Notes: generated from the sequence alone by a model not told the origin. A stretch of 64,000 nucleotides of DNA from Amia ocellicauda (GCF_036373705.1 NC_089863.1:30464227-30528226), one strand, 5' to 3'; counted from the first letter of the stretch, positions 1-12,611 are shown. Translations and numbers: made by a program.

Positions 1-723
1 TGGCTTCCATTTGAAGAATCTCGGTGCATCATCTTAATGCCATAATCTCTGAGAAAGCTCAGGAAAAGACAGGAAAGGAAAAAATAACTATGTGAAGGGA
101 AAAAACACTGTGTGCTTATAGAAGGAGTCACAGGTTCTGTTGTACACAAACTTGGAAAATGACTGAGCTGGGGGTTGGTGCCAAATTGTGGTGCCAAAGG
201 AGGAGTTAAATTCCTCTGAGTTACTTAACCAAAGTTTATGTCATGACATTACAGTGAATCAAAGACTGCGATGACATCACTGCACACAGTTTTTGTCTCT
301 TTTCTTTCATTTGTATCTGTTAAATACATAACAGTAGGCCTACATAGAACATACTTACAGGATAACTTTGTTTCTATTCATTGGTAGGTCCTTGTAGGAA
401 GACAATAAGAAATATTGAAATACCGGACAGCACTACAAACTGATTCACACATTTCTGCATTGTTTCTTTTTATCAATACGATCAGTTAAGCAAGAACAAA
501 CCACAACGTGGCCTGCTATGGGATTCACACTTCTAGTCTGTATGTTAAGAGAGCAGCAAATTATATTAGTAAAGACAGTCCTGTGACAGACAATAGGTGT
601 GAGTATTACAAGTGACAGTAGAGGGACTCTACTTTAGAACAGTGTATAGGAGCATAGTTGAGAAACCAGCCTCTTCATGTTGAATTGATCAATTATTCAC
701 AGAAATACACACTCTCCACTTAC
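1..723. other. Non-coding stretch left of the LRR exon
   Basis: No exon, transposon end or RNA gene was recognised. It is most simply intron or 3' flank of the minus-strand NLR gene whose LRR exon starts at 897. The gene may continue beyond the left window edge. Confidence 0.4.
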
Positions 724-897
724 AGCAGTTTCTCTAGTTTACAGTTGGGATCCTCCAGTACAGCGGAGAGCTTTGCCACTCCTGAGTCCCCTGGGTGATT
801 GTAGCTCAGATCCAGCTCTCTCAGAGTTGAGGGGTTTGAACGCAGAGTTGAGGCCAGAGCTGCACAGCCTTCCTCTCTGATTTGACAGCCCGACAGC
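724..897 (-). CDS. Leucine-rich-repeat exon of an NLR (NLRC3-like) gene
   Basis: A 174-bp exon (58 codons' worth) on the minus strand, bounded by a good acceptor (CTTCTGCAG at the 897/898 edge) and donor GTAAGT (718-723). Read from phase 2 it is open and gives an LRR of the ribonuclease-inhibitor type found in fish NLRs. Key motifs are SGCQIREEGCAALAS, LRELDLSYN and LEDPNCKLEKL. In the family such exons are repeated one per LRR and form the ligand-sensing solenoid C-terminal to NACHT. It has exactly the length and phase of the exon at 7622-7795, so both belong to the same exon class and probably the same gene. The frame is intact here, but the NACHT exon upstream delivers the wrong phase, so it may not be translated in this frame. 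Confidence 0.8.
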
Positions 898-959
898 CTG
901 CAGAAGGAGACACAATCTCACATAATTTTGTTTCACAATATGATAAAGGTGATCACTCA

Positions 960-1857
960 GAATAACTATGTAATGATTTGCAGTGACCCTTCAAGTGACA
1001 AGTGGACCCAAACCATGCCAGGAAAATGCCCCCACAGCATAACAGAGCCTCCGGACCGCCTCACTGTAGTGGTCAAGCAGTCAGGCCTGTAGCGTTCTCT
1101 TGGTGTCACCACACATGCACTCGCCCACTTGTCCAGAACACGAGCCAGCTGGGCAGCTCCTGCCATTTGTACCCTCATAATGACCTTTCTTTCAAAGTCA
1201 CTTAGATCCTTTCCTGTGGTGAAGGATGACTCATCTGACCATATAACTTTTTCCACATCTATGTAGACCAGTGCCTACATGGTTTTTGCACCACTGAACT
1301 GTCTAATGTGCATTTGTCTTTGTAATGAGGGGTTTATGCACTGCAGCCCTACAATAATATCCCTCTCTGTGTCATTCTCGACAGACTGTTCTTGCTGACA
1401 CAGTCTGATCACATCCTGCATTGACATTCTCAGTCACCAGGGAAAGAGTTGCTCTTCTGTTTTCTATACAATTTCCTTACATATCGCAGTAATGCACGGG
1501 CATCACGGTCATCAAATGTGCGCTTTCTAAAACAATTTCCAACCCTATCGACTGATGTCTTTCCCAAAGATCTAAATGCAGATGTAACTTCAGTCACTGT
1601 TCCTATTGAAACACTCCTGCCATTTGTACCCCAATAATGACCCCTCTTTCAAAGTCACTTTAGATCATTTCCTCTTGCTTTCTTGATCCAAAATCGAGGT
1701 CAACTGGACCTGCTCAGCATTTTTATACATGCCACAGAGCCTGATAGGATGTGAATTGCTTAATTGTATCATGCATTACACCTGTTTGGAGGCATCTGCA
1801 TTTGTTATGTTCCTCCAGTCAGGTATTTACTTTAATTTGTCACCTATCTGTATGTTC
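960..1857 (-). mobile_element. Decayed Tc1-like element
   Basis: Minus-strand reading gives broken Tc1 transposase pieces, including VIWSDESSF (first catalytic Asp block), GGSVMLWG and DFERKVIMRVQMAGA (DNA-binding start). The end near 1834-1857 (ctttaatttgtcacc) matches the terminal inverted repeat of the element at 22064-25708, so both belong to one family. Many frame breaks are visible and no complete protein is possible. It lies in an intron or flank of the NLR gene. Confidence 0.65.
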
Positions 1858-3630
1858 AATAGTCTAGCTACTGTGGTGAAGTGTGTGAATTTAAGACACA
1901 AGGGAGGTATGTCAGCCTACACCTGTCCAAAGCCTTAGTCCCCTATAAGGCCACCAGTACCAGTATCAAGCCCTCTAGAGGTCTGAAGAAAGTCACCTCC
2001 CCAAGAACACCTCGTGCAACTCATCTGTTGCCAAACACAGGTGCAGTCAATTACGCTTATAAAATGGCTAGGGAGAGGAGAGGAAGGCTGAGAATCTACA
2101 GAGAATCTGTGAGTCACGAAACTGTAATACAGTGAATGGAGAAATGGCATAAAATCTAATTTGTGTTGCCTATGTAAGAGAACAACTTAGATTTCTATCC
2201 TGCTGGCCATTCTCTACTCTTACATTAAAGAAAACAAAACTACACAGAGGTTATGTAGACTCAAATTAATTTGCAGACAGACCTGAAGTAGTTCAGATAA
2301 ACAGCATAATTGTAATTAATTAATGCAATAAAATAATTAAATAATCATATAGTGTAAATATAAATTAATAAATCTTTTTCCCTTCTCATTATAAAGCAAA
2401 ACTGCTTCTTGTTCGAGCTCTGTCAAATTGGATGGGGATCCAATTTCCCCACATCTGGAATCAAATCTACAATGCCGAAATGGCCGTTATTATGGTCATG
2501 TTTCAAAATGGACAAATCAAAATATAGTGATGACACTTCTGGCTAAGGTACTATTAATTAAATGAACAAGGCCATCAGTGGTAGTTTTCCAAATGTGGGT
2601 GCTGCACTTTTCTTTTAACCTTACCTGTGACTGGCAACTGCAGCGATTCAGGTCAAACGCCTACACACACAAAAATATATTTGGCAGTGGAAACATGCAA
2701 CAAGTCAAAAAAATTATAAAACATAATCTTTCAAATGTTAATTAGATGTGGTTAAATTATTTGACGTGTTCATTTGCAATGAATACAATCCCAATCATCA
2801 CACCTGTGCTGCCGAATACAATTCCTCAGATAGTTCTTTGAGTTTCAGAATGAATTTAAAATTAATAATGCGTTAATATGTTTAATTGCATTTCGCTATT
2901 TTGAGAATTCTGTGCACCCATGAACCACAGATGCAATCGTGATGGAGAAGAAAGGTGAATTAATGAATGGCTGTTTCTGTTTTAAAACACTTTGAGATGG
3001 TTAAATGGACAAAAACAAATGTATATGATCTCAGTAAAGGTTACTTTCAGTATCATAGAAGCACATGAAGGCTGAGCTGTCACTTAAAACTAATCACCTT
3101 AGCTATCACCTAAAAGTGCTAGTCAAGGTGGTGTACAGTGTCAGTGATAATAATATAGAAGAGAGCAGCATTATCTTCTGAAAATGGAAATGTAACTAGT
3201 TTGTCTGAGGAACTGGCTCAGTGAGAAGAAATAGGTGACCTGCAGTACTTTGGTTTTAGTTCCTGTATTGAACCTATGCCTTTAAAAGTATTTTTAACTG
3301 TATTGACTTTTTCAGTTTACTTAAATTAATCTGATGATCTAAATACATTTACAGGGGACATTTTTCAGTACATTTATTATCATGAAAGGAGATCAATTTG
3401 ATGGTTAGCACCACCTTGTGGTAAGCTGTAGCAATTGCTTGTAGTTTGCTTTCTCAGTATTCCTGCCTTGAGTTATTAGAATTGTCTGATTGGTTCCCTT
3501 TAGTCACATTGCAAGCTCAAAGTGTATTCTGCTTTTTTACACAGAAAAGTCATACAGAATGTATTCTGTCTCTCACAATCTTATTCCATCTGTTAAACTC
3601 TGAAGAAACTTTGTTTGTAAGTTATTTAAT
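1858..3630. other. Non-coding, AT-rich interval
   Basis: Nothing identifiable: no splice-bounded open exon and no transposon terminus was recognised. Probably intronic for the minus-strand NLR gene. Confidence 0.4.
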
Positions 3631-3970
3631 AAGAAACATAAGAAGAAACATAAGAAAGTTTACAAACGAGAGGAGGCCATTCAACCCATCGTGCTCTTTT
3701 GGTGTCCATTAATAAGGACAAGGATCCCATCCAGTCTGACTTCAAATGTTCCCAAATTTTCAGCTTCTACCACATCACTTTTGTGAGTTTGTTACAGATT
3801 GTGACAACTGGTTTGATGTGGTTGATGCCTTTCATGATTTTGAAGACTTGAATCAAGTCCCCACGTAGTCTCCTCTGTTCCAGGATGAAAAGGTTCAGGT
3901 CCCTCAGTCTCTAAGTATGACTTTCCCTTCAGACCTGGAATAAGTCTGGTTGCTCTCCTCTGAACTGCCT

Positions 3971-4977
3971 CTAGAGCAGCGATATCTTTCTTGAAGTGTG
4001 GAGCACAGAACTGTACACAGTATCCAGATGAGGTCTAACTAGTGCATTGTACAGTCTGAACATTACTGACCTTGTTTTAAATTCTACACTTTTGACAATA
4101 TACCCTAACATCCTGTTTGCCTTTTTTATTGCTTCCCCACATTGTTTGGATGGAGAAAGTGAGGAGTCCACATAGATTTCATCTAGTTCTATTCATCCCA
4201 TAGTGTAATTATAGTGGACATTCTTGTTACCTGCATGTATTACCTTGCACTTGTCCACATTGAATTTCATCTGCAATGTGTCGGCCCACAACTGAATATT
4301 ATCTAAGTCCCTCTGAATAGCCTGTGCTGCCGAGATTGTATCTGCTGAGCCACCTATTTTAGTATCATGTAAATTTGACACGTTTGTTAACTATCCCAGG
4401 GTCCAGATCATTAATATAGATTAAAAAAAGCACAGGCCCTAGTACTGATCCCTGTGGAACTCCACTAACAACCTCAGTCCAGTTAGAAGCAACTCCTCTA
4501 ATCGATACCCTCTGTTTCCTATACATCAACCAGTTCATAATCCATCTACTTACATTACCCTGAATGCCTGCAGCTTTCAATTTGAAGATCAGTCTTTGGT
4601 GTGGAACCTTATCAAAAGCTTTTTGAAATCTAAGTATATCATATCATATGCGTTCACATGATCTACAGCTGCAGTTGCATGTTAAAAAAACTCCACTAAA
4701 TTAGTAAGACATGATCTGCCTCATCTAAACCCATGTTGACTATCTCCAAGAATATGGTTTTTATTAAGATGCTCCTCTATTTTCTATCTAATCATTTTTC
4801 CAACATTTTACAGGTGATGCAGGTGAGACTGATTGGCCTGTAATTTCCTGGCTGAGTTTTGTTCCCTTTCTTGTGGATTGGTATGACATTAGCTGTCTTC
4901 CAGTCAGTTGGCACATCCCCTATTCTAAGTGTCTTTTGGAATATTTGAGTTAGCGGCCTATAAATGATTTCCCTCAT
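3971..4977 (-). pseudogene. LINE reverse-transcriptase remnants
   Basis: Four short open pieces in different frames together follow the order of a LINE RT. They carry DWKTANVIPIHKKG and NYRPISLT (fingers), [19 protein letters not shown] (palm), then DTKIGGSAD and the thumb block KCKVIHAGN. The FADD catalytic box that should precede DTKIG is destroyed by a frame break. The closely matching intact version is at 31479-32486 on the other strand. Confidence 0.7.
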
Positions 4978-5186
4978 TTCCTTAAGTACTTATGGAGAGA
5001 TCCTATCTGGCCAAGGTGATTAGTTTGTTTTTAATTCTGCTAGTCCCTTTAGTACCTCCTCCTCATTTATCCTGATCTCTCTAAGGTTTTGACTGGACTG
5101 GTTGTTAACCTGTGGCATGTCATCTCTTTTTTTCTTTTGTAAAAACCTCTGTGAAATACTCATTCAGAACATTTGCCACATCTTGT

Positions 5187-6020
5187 TCATTTTCCAAGAT
5201 ACTTCAATTTTTGCCCTTTATCTGTTTTACTTTCCTCCTTTATTGACCTCTTGCTGTTATAGTATTGAAAAAAGCTCTTTGCATTAGTTTTAGCTCCAAG
5301 AGCTATGTTTCTTTCTATTTCCCCTCTTTGCTTTCCTGATCCCTTTCTTAAGATCTTTTTGCAGCTCAACATATTCTTTGTATTTTGTTTAATCTCTATC
5401 CCTTTTGTATGCGCTATACAACATTTTCTTTCTCTTGATATTTTTTTGCATACCTCTATTAAACCATTTAGGACAATGTTGGTCCTCACTTTGCTAAATT
5501 TTGGTACAAATTTCTCCTGAGCCTTAAGTAGTATATTCTTAAAATATAACCATCCATCAACTGAATCTGTATCCAGTGTGCTCCAGTCTACCTCTTCTAA
5601 GTGCTGCCTCATACCTTCAAGGTTTCCTTTTCTAAAATTGTAGACCATTGTTTTAGACTTGCTCCTTGTTTTTTTAAAGTATGCCTCAAAGCTAACCATA
5701 TTGTGAACACAGTTTGCCATTGGTTCTCTAACTAGTGTCCCTCTGACTCTGTCGATGCATGCACTCTCCCTGGTTGGTTCTCTGACAAATTGAGTTAGAA
5801 AGCAGTCATTTACCATCTCAACCATTTCTATTTCTGCTTCTGTAGTCCTGACTGGGCTTACCCAGTCTATGTTTGGGGAATTGAAATCCCACATTATAAT
5901 AGCCACATCCTTGCTACATGCAGTCCTGATTATACTGTACAATGCAACATCTTTCTGAATATCTGAGTTGGGTGGTCTGTAACACACTCCTACCACTAAT
6001 CCTCCAGATATTTTATTCAA
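5187..6020 (-). pseudogene. LINE endonuclease-domain fragment
   Basis: A 277-codon open stretch resembling the second half of an apurinic/apyrimidinic-type LINE endonuclease and the linker to RT. GVCYRPPNSD and WDFNSPNIDW correspond to the conserved YRPP and GDFN blocks. The Gly of GDFN is Trp here, which would be expected to damage activity. The frame breaks before the RT pieces further left. It is part of the CR1-like element. Confidence 0.65.
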
Positions 6021-6624
6021 AAGTTGAACCTACAAAGATTCTGTTTCATTACTAGGATCTCATTTGAATTCTTCTGCCTCAATGTCATTTCTGACATATA
6101 ATGCTACCCCACCCCCTCTTCAATTTTGCCTGTCTCTCGTAAATTGTGTGTATCCTTTCAACTTGTATTCATCCCCATCATTTTCTGTAAGCCATGTTTC
6201 CATCACTCCTACAACATCATAGTCACATGCCAGCACTGTTGCTTCTAGGTCTAACATCTTGTCCCTCCTGGCATTGAGGTACAAACACTTCAGGACTTTC
6301 CTACTAGCAGTTTCCCTTGGTTTTCTTTCCTTAGTGGAACATCTCCCATTGTCAGAGCTCCCTGCCCCCCTGGTCCCTAGTTTATAAGATTCTCAATTAC
6401 TCTGCACATACACTCTCCCAATGCATTAGCCCCTCTTCTGTTTAGATGTCCGGTTTGTACAGGTCCCATCTATCCCAGAAGAAAGACCAATGCTCCATAA
6501 ACCTAAAACCCTCGTGTTAAACTTTCTCATCTCAGCCTGTCTCCCTGGCCATGCACGTGGTACCGGAAGTATTTCAGAGAAAACTACCGTGGAGGTTCTG
6601 CTCTTTAGTTTTGTTCCTAACTCT

Positions 6625-7011
6625 TTAAATTTGTCTTGCAGCTTGGACCATGACCAATGGATTCCCCCTGGCTTTGGCCAGTAGTCCGTCTACTAGTTTA
6701 GGGAGATCTGCAACATGAGCACCAGTCAGGCAAGATACCATGCTGGTTTCCTTATCACTAGAACATACTGTGTGATCTACACCTCTAAGGATTGAGTCTC
6801 CTACTATAACTACCTCCCTCTTCTGGGGGGGAGTGGGCACCATGGTGCTCTGGTTCTCAACTGCCCTCCCATCACCCTCTGGGCTGTCACTGTCCAACTC
6901 GGTGTTCAGCAGTTGGAACCTGTTGGGCATTTCTAGCTCTTGGGATGTCTCTAAGGGTTGTGCGGACCCTTTTCTGTATTTGTTACAGTGTAGATAAACA
7001 GCTGACCTCAT
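6625..7011 (-). pseudogene. CR1-like ORF1 fragment with esterase motif
   Basis: An open stretch of 128 codons. The block VVIVGDSILRGVD contains the GDS signature of the SGNH-hydrolase domain known from CR1 ORF1 proteins, followed by a cysteine-containing segment (SCLTGAHVADLPKL). The N-terminal gag-like part expected before it is absent or unrecognisable. It ends before the endonuclease frame, so it is a remnant of the element described at 3631-7015. Confidence 0.6.
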
Positions 7012-7015
7012 TGTT

Positions 7016-7621
7016 ACATGGTAGCATGGCTGTTGAGTTTAGTTAATAATTGTGATGCAATTATATAATTAAAAAATCATACATTTTAAAGGTAATGTCT
7101 TTACATGTATTTACATTGTATACTTACTTATGGAATCTAATTGAGAAGATTGTTTGTATATGTTGTCATTTCAGTTCACAAATAGTAGGATTAAGTGCTG
7201 TGATAATATACATGTTACTCAGGACATGCAAGTAAACTGCCTAAACCTTACTTCAGCACCTGGGTCTTCATTCAATCCTTAGAGTCCTCATCCTCAGTGT
7301 TTAGCTATCTGTCTACTCATGCAGAGCCATGCATGAGGGGGACAGAATATTTATAATGAAGCAGTAGAAACCTCTTGAGAATATGGAAACAATTTTGTGA
7401 CCATTTTTGATGGCATTGCTGGAATTCTTATTAAAACAACATTTGTGTGGAATAATTTAATATTATTTAATTTTGCTGGAATTACACAATTGTCATGTTA
7501 ATGTGTGATTAAATATGTGATTAATCAGGATTAATTAGTAAAAAAATAGAGATTAATGTGATTTAAAAAATTAATTATTTTACAGCCCTATTGTGAATAT
7601 ATTATACTCTACATTCCTCAC
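7016..7621. other. Non-coding interval with a probable hAT-type MITE end
   Basis: The interval has no gene. Around 7500-7592 an AT-rich tract with repeated gattaa motifs ends in tttacagccctatt. This resembles the terminus of non-autonomous hAT elements common in fish. The partner terminus was not found, so this is a fragment at best. Confidence 0.3.
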
Positions 7622-7795
7622 CCCAGTCTCTGTAGTTTACAGTTGGGATCCTTCAGTCCAGCAGAGAGCAGCTTCACTCCTGAGTCCCCCAGGTCATTGT
7701 CCCTCAGCTCCAGCTCTCTCAGCTGGCAGTGGTCTGCACTGAGAGCTGAAGCCAGAGCTTCACACGACCCCTCTGAGAGATTACAGCTGCCCAGC
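7622..7795 (-). CDS. Leucine-rich-repeat exon of an NLR (NLRC3-like) gene
   Basis: A 174-bp minus-strand exon with acceptor CTCTCCACAG and donor GTGAGG (7616-7621). Read from phase 2 it is open throughout and encodes an LRR with [33 protein letters not shown] and [11 protein letters not shown]. This is the fish NLR/RNase-inhibitor pattern with its conserved Cys and Asn ladder. It has the same length and phase as the exon at 724-897 and lies about 3 kb downstream of the NACHT exon, as expected in an NLR gene. The NACHT exon ends in phase 1, so normal splicing into this exon would shift the frame and meet a stop inside it. Confidence 0.82.
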
Positions 7796-8619
7796 CTGTG
7801 GAGAGTGAGAACAAGTAGATTTGATTACAGGTACTTATGATACCTAATCAACTTTGCAACACATCTTCTAAAACAACATAATGAGTTTGATAGCTTGAGA
7901 CTAATAGATCAGTTAGTCTGCTCATGTAAACTTAGACCTATAAATAACAGTTTAATTTAAATCTGACTCCACCTTTATCTGACTTTGCCCCTGCTTTCTC
8001 CTCTGTCTCTATCGCTAACTGTATTTTGATCTACAGGCCTCCCATGTGGTGCATCCAGTAAAAGTACTGTATATATGAAACCCAGAAAAAAAAAAAAAGA
8101 ATTTGTGAAAAAAATCTAAAGAACATTGTTCTTGACAGAACCTCTTCCAACTGCCAACTGCAACTCCTATTGCTTTCAGGAGAAAACAGAAAAGCTCAAG
8201 ATTAATATGAAACTAACACAGAAATGCTCACAGCTGTGGTCCATGCAAAGTGAAAAGACTTCCTTGACTAAAAAATAATGCCATAGCCACCCTCCAACAA
8301 ATGGCAAGGCAATGTTTAGACTCCTTGTGGGGAAATGAGTGTTTGTCTATCCAGAATTGTGAAGATACAGTATGGGTGACATCAGAGGGATGTAGTGGTA
8401 TAAACATTTGTCCTACTGTGAAAGGTACTGCTTACCACAGATCCCACCCTGAATAAATAAACAATGATCAAGCCAAGCAAATGGATTGCAAGATTGACCA
8501 TTACACATAATTCTTTATCGAAAATTAAGTGTTTAACTCAGCCTTAAGTTTGATGGAGGACATCCTAGTTTTACCTTGACTTGTCTTGACTGAGGAGTTT
8601 AGTTAACAGAATGACAAAC
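7796..8619. other. Non-coding intron interval
   Basis: No exon or element boundary recognised. It lies between the NACHT and LRR exons of the minus-strand NLR gene. Confidence 0.4.
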
Positions 8620-9240
8620 TCCCCTGTGGTAAAGTGTCTGCAGGAGAAGGAATCCCTGCAGAATTGATCAAATGTAACAAAGATGTCCTGAAGCTCCAGC
8701 TGTTAATATTATACTGGCAAGAAAGATGCGTTTCTTAAGACCTTCATGATCTGAACATAATCCCCCTGTAAAAGATCAAAGGAGACCATGGCAACTGCAA
8801 TATCTACAATGCCATCTCTTCTTTGTATTGGAGGAAAACTCTTCGCTTACTTTGCCAACTTACAATACTGCAAAACATATTATCTGGAGTTCCAGTGCAG
8901 GTTTTGGGCAGACTGGTCTACTATTGACATGATATTCTCTGAAATAATTGCAGGAAACTAAACCAAGGATTCAAACCAGCAGAAGAAGGTTTTATTTGCA
9001 CATATTCTCAAATGGAAACTTGTACCAAATCAAAACTCCGTAAAACTACACTTCAGGAACTTTTCTTCGCAGATGTTGTACTTGTCAGTCACACTGATGA
9101 ATGGTTACATAGTCTCATCTTCAAATTCTCAACCTCAGAGATTGCAGAGATTGTGGTCTTACTATATGCCTGAAGAAGACTGTTTTCATGCATTAGGAGT
9201 CATGAATGCCCTCTTCAATCCTCTTCTTTTGACACCAAAA
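8620..9240 (+). mobile_element. Decayed non-LTR reverse-transcriptase relic
   Basis: Plus-strand translation in shifting frames shows blocks that follow a LINE RT. These are a GIPAE-like start near 8650, a KIKGDHGNCN-type block near 8780, and a FADVVLVSHTDEW-like block near 9070-9110 standing where FADD is expected. Stops and frameshifts are frequent. The family differs from the CR1-like copies. The identification rests on the order of motifs only. Confidence 0.45.
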
Positions 9241-9290
9241 ACATTGTCATTCAGGAAATGACACACTTACACACTTACACTGGATGAGGA

Positions 9291-9780
9291 GCTCAATTGT
9301 CACACTCACAGGCTAACCCAAGTTCGCCGCCAGAGGTCCCCGTTGCCTCATTTCTGACAGACTCCTCTCTTTACTCTTAGCTATCCTGATTATTGAATTA
9401 TCAATTTAATCACTTAGAGTAATTAGTCACACCCGATTACCACTCCACAATCTTCAGCCCCCTTATTTAAACACCTCTCCAGCTCGCATTCAAAGCAAAA
9501 TCTTGTCAAACACCAGTGTTACAATTCTAAGCCTTTCCCAGTGTTTTTGCCTCACATGTTCCTGATCTTAGCTATTTACCTTTTTGACTGCGTTCTTCGG
9601 ATTACCCTTTACCTGTTCACATTATCTTCAACCTGAAGCCTGTCTATTGACCTCGACCCTTGGATTGCCTACTTTACGTTTACCAGCTCTAGACCTCCGC
9701 ACATCTCTTGGTTACAATTTCAATCCGTGCCTGGGTCCTCTTCCCTTGGCTTCTTCCCATTACATGAATATTTGCAGGTG
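9291..9780 (+). mobile_element. Possible Gypsy-type LTR relic
   Basis: The segment begins with a cgccgccagaggtcc motif, followed by pyrimidine-rich sequence with a TATTTAAA-like box near 9466. The same motif type recurs at about 17868 on this strand and, reversed, near 31350 next to a Gypsy gag, where it lies in an LTR-like stretch. No gag or pol is attached here. Boundaries are uncertain. Confidence 0.35.
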
Positions 9781-10732
9781 AGATTGAACAAAAAGCTTTC
9801 AGTAAAAAATAAATTATTAAACAGTATGTTTTCAGTACCTTGCTGTTTGACAGTGAAACATTAACCACAGATTCTCATCAGGTGAGATGACATTTGTGGT
9901 GTTTCCTATTGATAGAATATTTTGATGTTCTTGACAAGGGTCTGTAACCCGTGTTTTAATTAAATGACATCTGTCCATACAGGAAATCCAGGTAAACAAA
10001 TGTACGTAACGATTAGAACATTAATATTGAAGCTGGGATTAATTAGGCATCACAACAATAATAACAACAACAACATAGGGGGACAAAATATCTTCCTTCT
10101 AATATTCGACCCACAACAGTGTTTGTCCCTGGAAAACCTCGAATTAGAATTGATTCAAGGATTTGATACTGATTGTAAATCAGAAATGGACAAACACCTA
10201 CCATATGTAAAATATCTGTAAAAATATTGAAAATGAAAGACTATCTGTCCAATTTGTGGATGCTGAAACATGTATTTCTTCTGGTTTAACCAACTGAGAA
10301 TGTTTGCATAGCATATCAAATTATAATGTACTGTTGGAAGCTGATCTGGAGGACTGAACCTGCAACATTGCTGTCCCCATCTTTATTATAAAACATTTAA
10401 AACTTTCCATTTAATTTATGATATTGCTTGTGAATTGACGTGCACCACTGTCTTGTGATTATTTGTAGGAACTGTATTCACTTTATTTTTTGGAACAGTA
10501 AACTGTTCTATACAGGCATTTGGGAATCCCACTCTGAACATATGAACTTTAAAGTTATAGTACAGGGCACCAAATTAAACTTGTAAAAAATGTGTGCTTT
10601 GCCACTGAAATAAACCCTTTCAAGTATAAAGTTTGAATCACACTGAACTACAACTTCATTGCAACAGGACAGAATAATTAATCTGAGTAAAAACCATCTG
10701 TAAGGCTATGTCATGTTTATACAGATACTTAC
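9781..10732. other. Non-coding intron interval
   Basis: Apart from a short interrupted AAC/AAT microsatellite around 10050-10076, nothing was recognised. It lies directly downstream (minus sense) of the NACHT exon donor. Confidence 0.4.
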
Positions 10733-11680
10733 AGAGCTTTCTAGAATTCATGATGACTGGCAGCAGCTTCAGACAACCTTCTTCTGTTCTGCTGTACTTC
10801 CCCAAGTCAAACTCATCTAACGAGTCTTCTGATGTCAGCAGCAGAAACGCCAGTGCTGACCACTGTTCAGATGAGAGCTTTCTTTTTGAATGGCTTCCAG
10901 AACTGAGGAAATCACTCTTCTTAAAATATTCCTCTTTCTGATCATCATTAAACCCTCGTACCTCTGTAACCTGGTGGACGCACTCAGCAGGGATCTGATT
11001 GGCCGCTGCTGGCCGAGAGGTTATCCAGAGCAGGACAGAGGGAAGCAGATTCCCCCAGATGAAGTTTGTCAGCAACACATCCACAGTCAATGATTGTGTC
11101 ACATCATGCCAGATCTGATTTTCATGAAAATGTAATGGAAGCCGGCTTTCATCCAGGCCATCAAGGATGATCAAAACTTTGTAATCTCCTGACTCAATAT
11201 TTCCAACCTCTTTTAGTTCAGGGTGGTAGTGGTAAAGAAGGTCCAGCAGACTGTATATTTCTTCCTTCATCAAATTTAGGCCACGGAAAGGAAGAAAGAA
11301 TATGAAATGAATATCCTGATTAGCTTCTCCAGTTGCCCAGTCCAGAATGAACTTTTGCACAGAAACAGTTTTTCCAATGCCAGCAATCCCCTTTGTCAGC
11401 ACAGTTCTAATAGTGTTTTCCTGGCCAGGTAAGGGTTTAAAAATGTCATTGCATTTGATTGCTGTCTCTTGTAAGGGTTTCCTTTTGGTTGTCATCTCAA
11501 TCTGCCTCACCTCATGTTCTTTATTGATTCCTCCACTGTCACCCTCTGTGATGTAGAGCTCAGTGTAAATATTATTGAGGAGGGTGCGCTCCCCTGCCTC
11601 AGCTATGCCTTCAAAGACACATTGAAACCGCTTCTTCAGGATTAATTTATGTTTCTCTTGGACTCTTCTCAAGGTGTTGT
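10733..11680 (-). pseudogene. FISNA-NACHT exon of a fish NLR gene, internally deleted and out of phase
   Basis: A 948-bp exon with acceptor TTTCTTTTTCAG and donor GTAAGT (10727-10732). Read from phase 1 it is open. The first ~70 residues are the fish-specific NACHT-associated (FISNA) domain ([35 protein letters not shown]). The NACHT core follows, with Walker A GIAGIGKT and Walker [11 protein letters not shown]. In the family these bind ATP and drive oligomerisation of cytosolic sensors. After [15 protein letters not shown] the sequence jumps straight to the end of the helical region ([21 protein letters not shown]). The winged-helix and most HD segments, some hundreds of residues in relatives, are absent. 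The last codons (SRK then CTC T) look one base short of the family SRKAL, so the exon ends in phase 1 while the LRR exons need phase 2. Both defects argue for a pseudogene. Confidence 0.85.
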
Positions 11681-12611
11681 CTGAAAAAGAAAAAGAAATC
11701 TCAAACTCATACAGTACCTTGACATTGTTTTATTAAAATAGCCTGTTATTGGGAAAGGTTGAATAGATGATGTATTCATATTTCAGAAGTTTAAGGATAA
11801 AATGTAATTTACCAAAAGTATATTTAAGACACAGCAGTAAATGGTATAATGTAACATTTACATGCAGTGACAGTCTGATTAGTTTGTCGGGTCACTCTTT
11901 TGATGGGACCCATAATGTTTCAGACTGACTTTAATTCCCTTTATTTTTGTGTATAGGGCAGTTTGTCAAAAGCTTTTGCACTGATACAGTAGAATACATG
12001 TTCCTACTTTTAGACTGGTTTGTCTTGACTTGTCTTTTCCTGGGTGACTTATTGGATCTTTCTGTGTGCAAATCCTCAGAATGATCTGTCAGTTTAGTCA
12101 CAGCTTTCCTCACCGCCTGGACAGAGAAAGCAGTAACACTGGTTCAGGGTGTGGGTGTTATAATTGGGGCCCTGTGTTTTAAGCAACGTGCTTTTGATGG
12201 CTGAACTTCATTCTTCCCCACGCAAGGTGGCCATGTAGTCTGCTTAATTAAACCACTTAGATTAATAATCTCCAGATTCCTTTTATCATCTCAGTGTTTT
12301 TATTAAGGCACATTGACGTGTTGATTAAGCAGCAGCAGGTGCGGACATTTATTTAAAGGGACATTAAACTCTTTATTACTAAAACATCTTATTCAATATA
12401 ATTTGTTAGAATCACTAAATACATAATTCAAATGTTTTACTGTATTATTGGAGACACATCATAGTAACATATAGTAAAAAATGACCCCCCCTGCACATGA
12501 CAAAGATAACATCCTAATGCAAGGTTGTTCACAAAATCACATAGTGACTTACAGTTTTATGAAAGAAAATGTATCCTATAAAATTTAAGCATCGTCAGCT
12601 GGTTAACCTAC
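11681..12611. other. Non-coding intron interval
   Basis: No exon or mobile-element end recognised. A 60-codon basic open stretch (11931-12113, minus) has no splice sites or motif that would support it. Confidence 0.4.

Larger units (their letters stand above)
3631..7015 (-). mobile_element. Near full-length, decayed CR1-like LINE
   Basis: A non-LTR retrotransposon lying on the minus strand. The order from its 5' side is an ORF1-like piece with an esterase (SGNH) motif VIVGDSILRG near 6800, an endonuclease region (5187-6020), then reverse-transcriptase pieces (4977-3971). Its 3' end at 3631-3660 is a short TTATGTTC-type tandem repeat seen as cataagaa. The second copy at 31479-32561 has the same 3' sequence and a closely similar RT. 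The RT is broken by stops and frameshifts: the segment leading to the catalytic FADD box runs out of frame just before DTKIG. Clade assignment (CR1) rests on the esterase ORF1 and the general RT pattern, not on a phylogeny. Confidence 0.75.
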
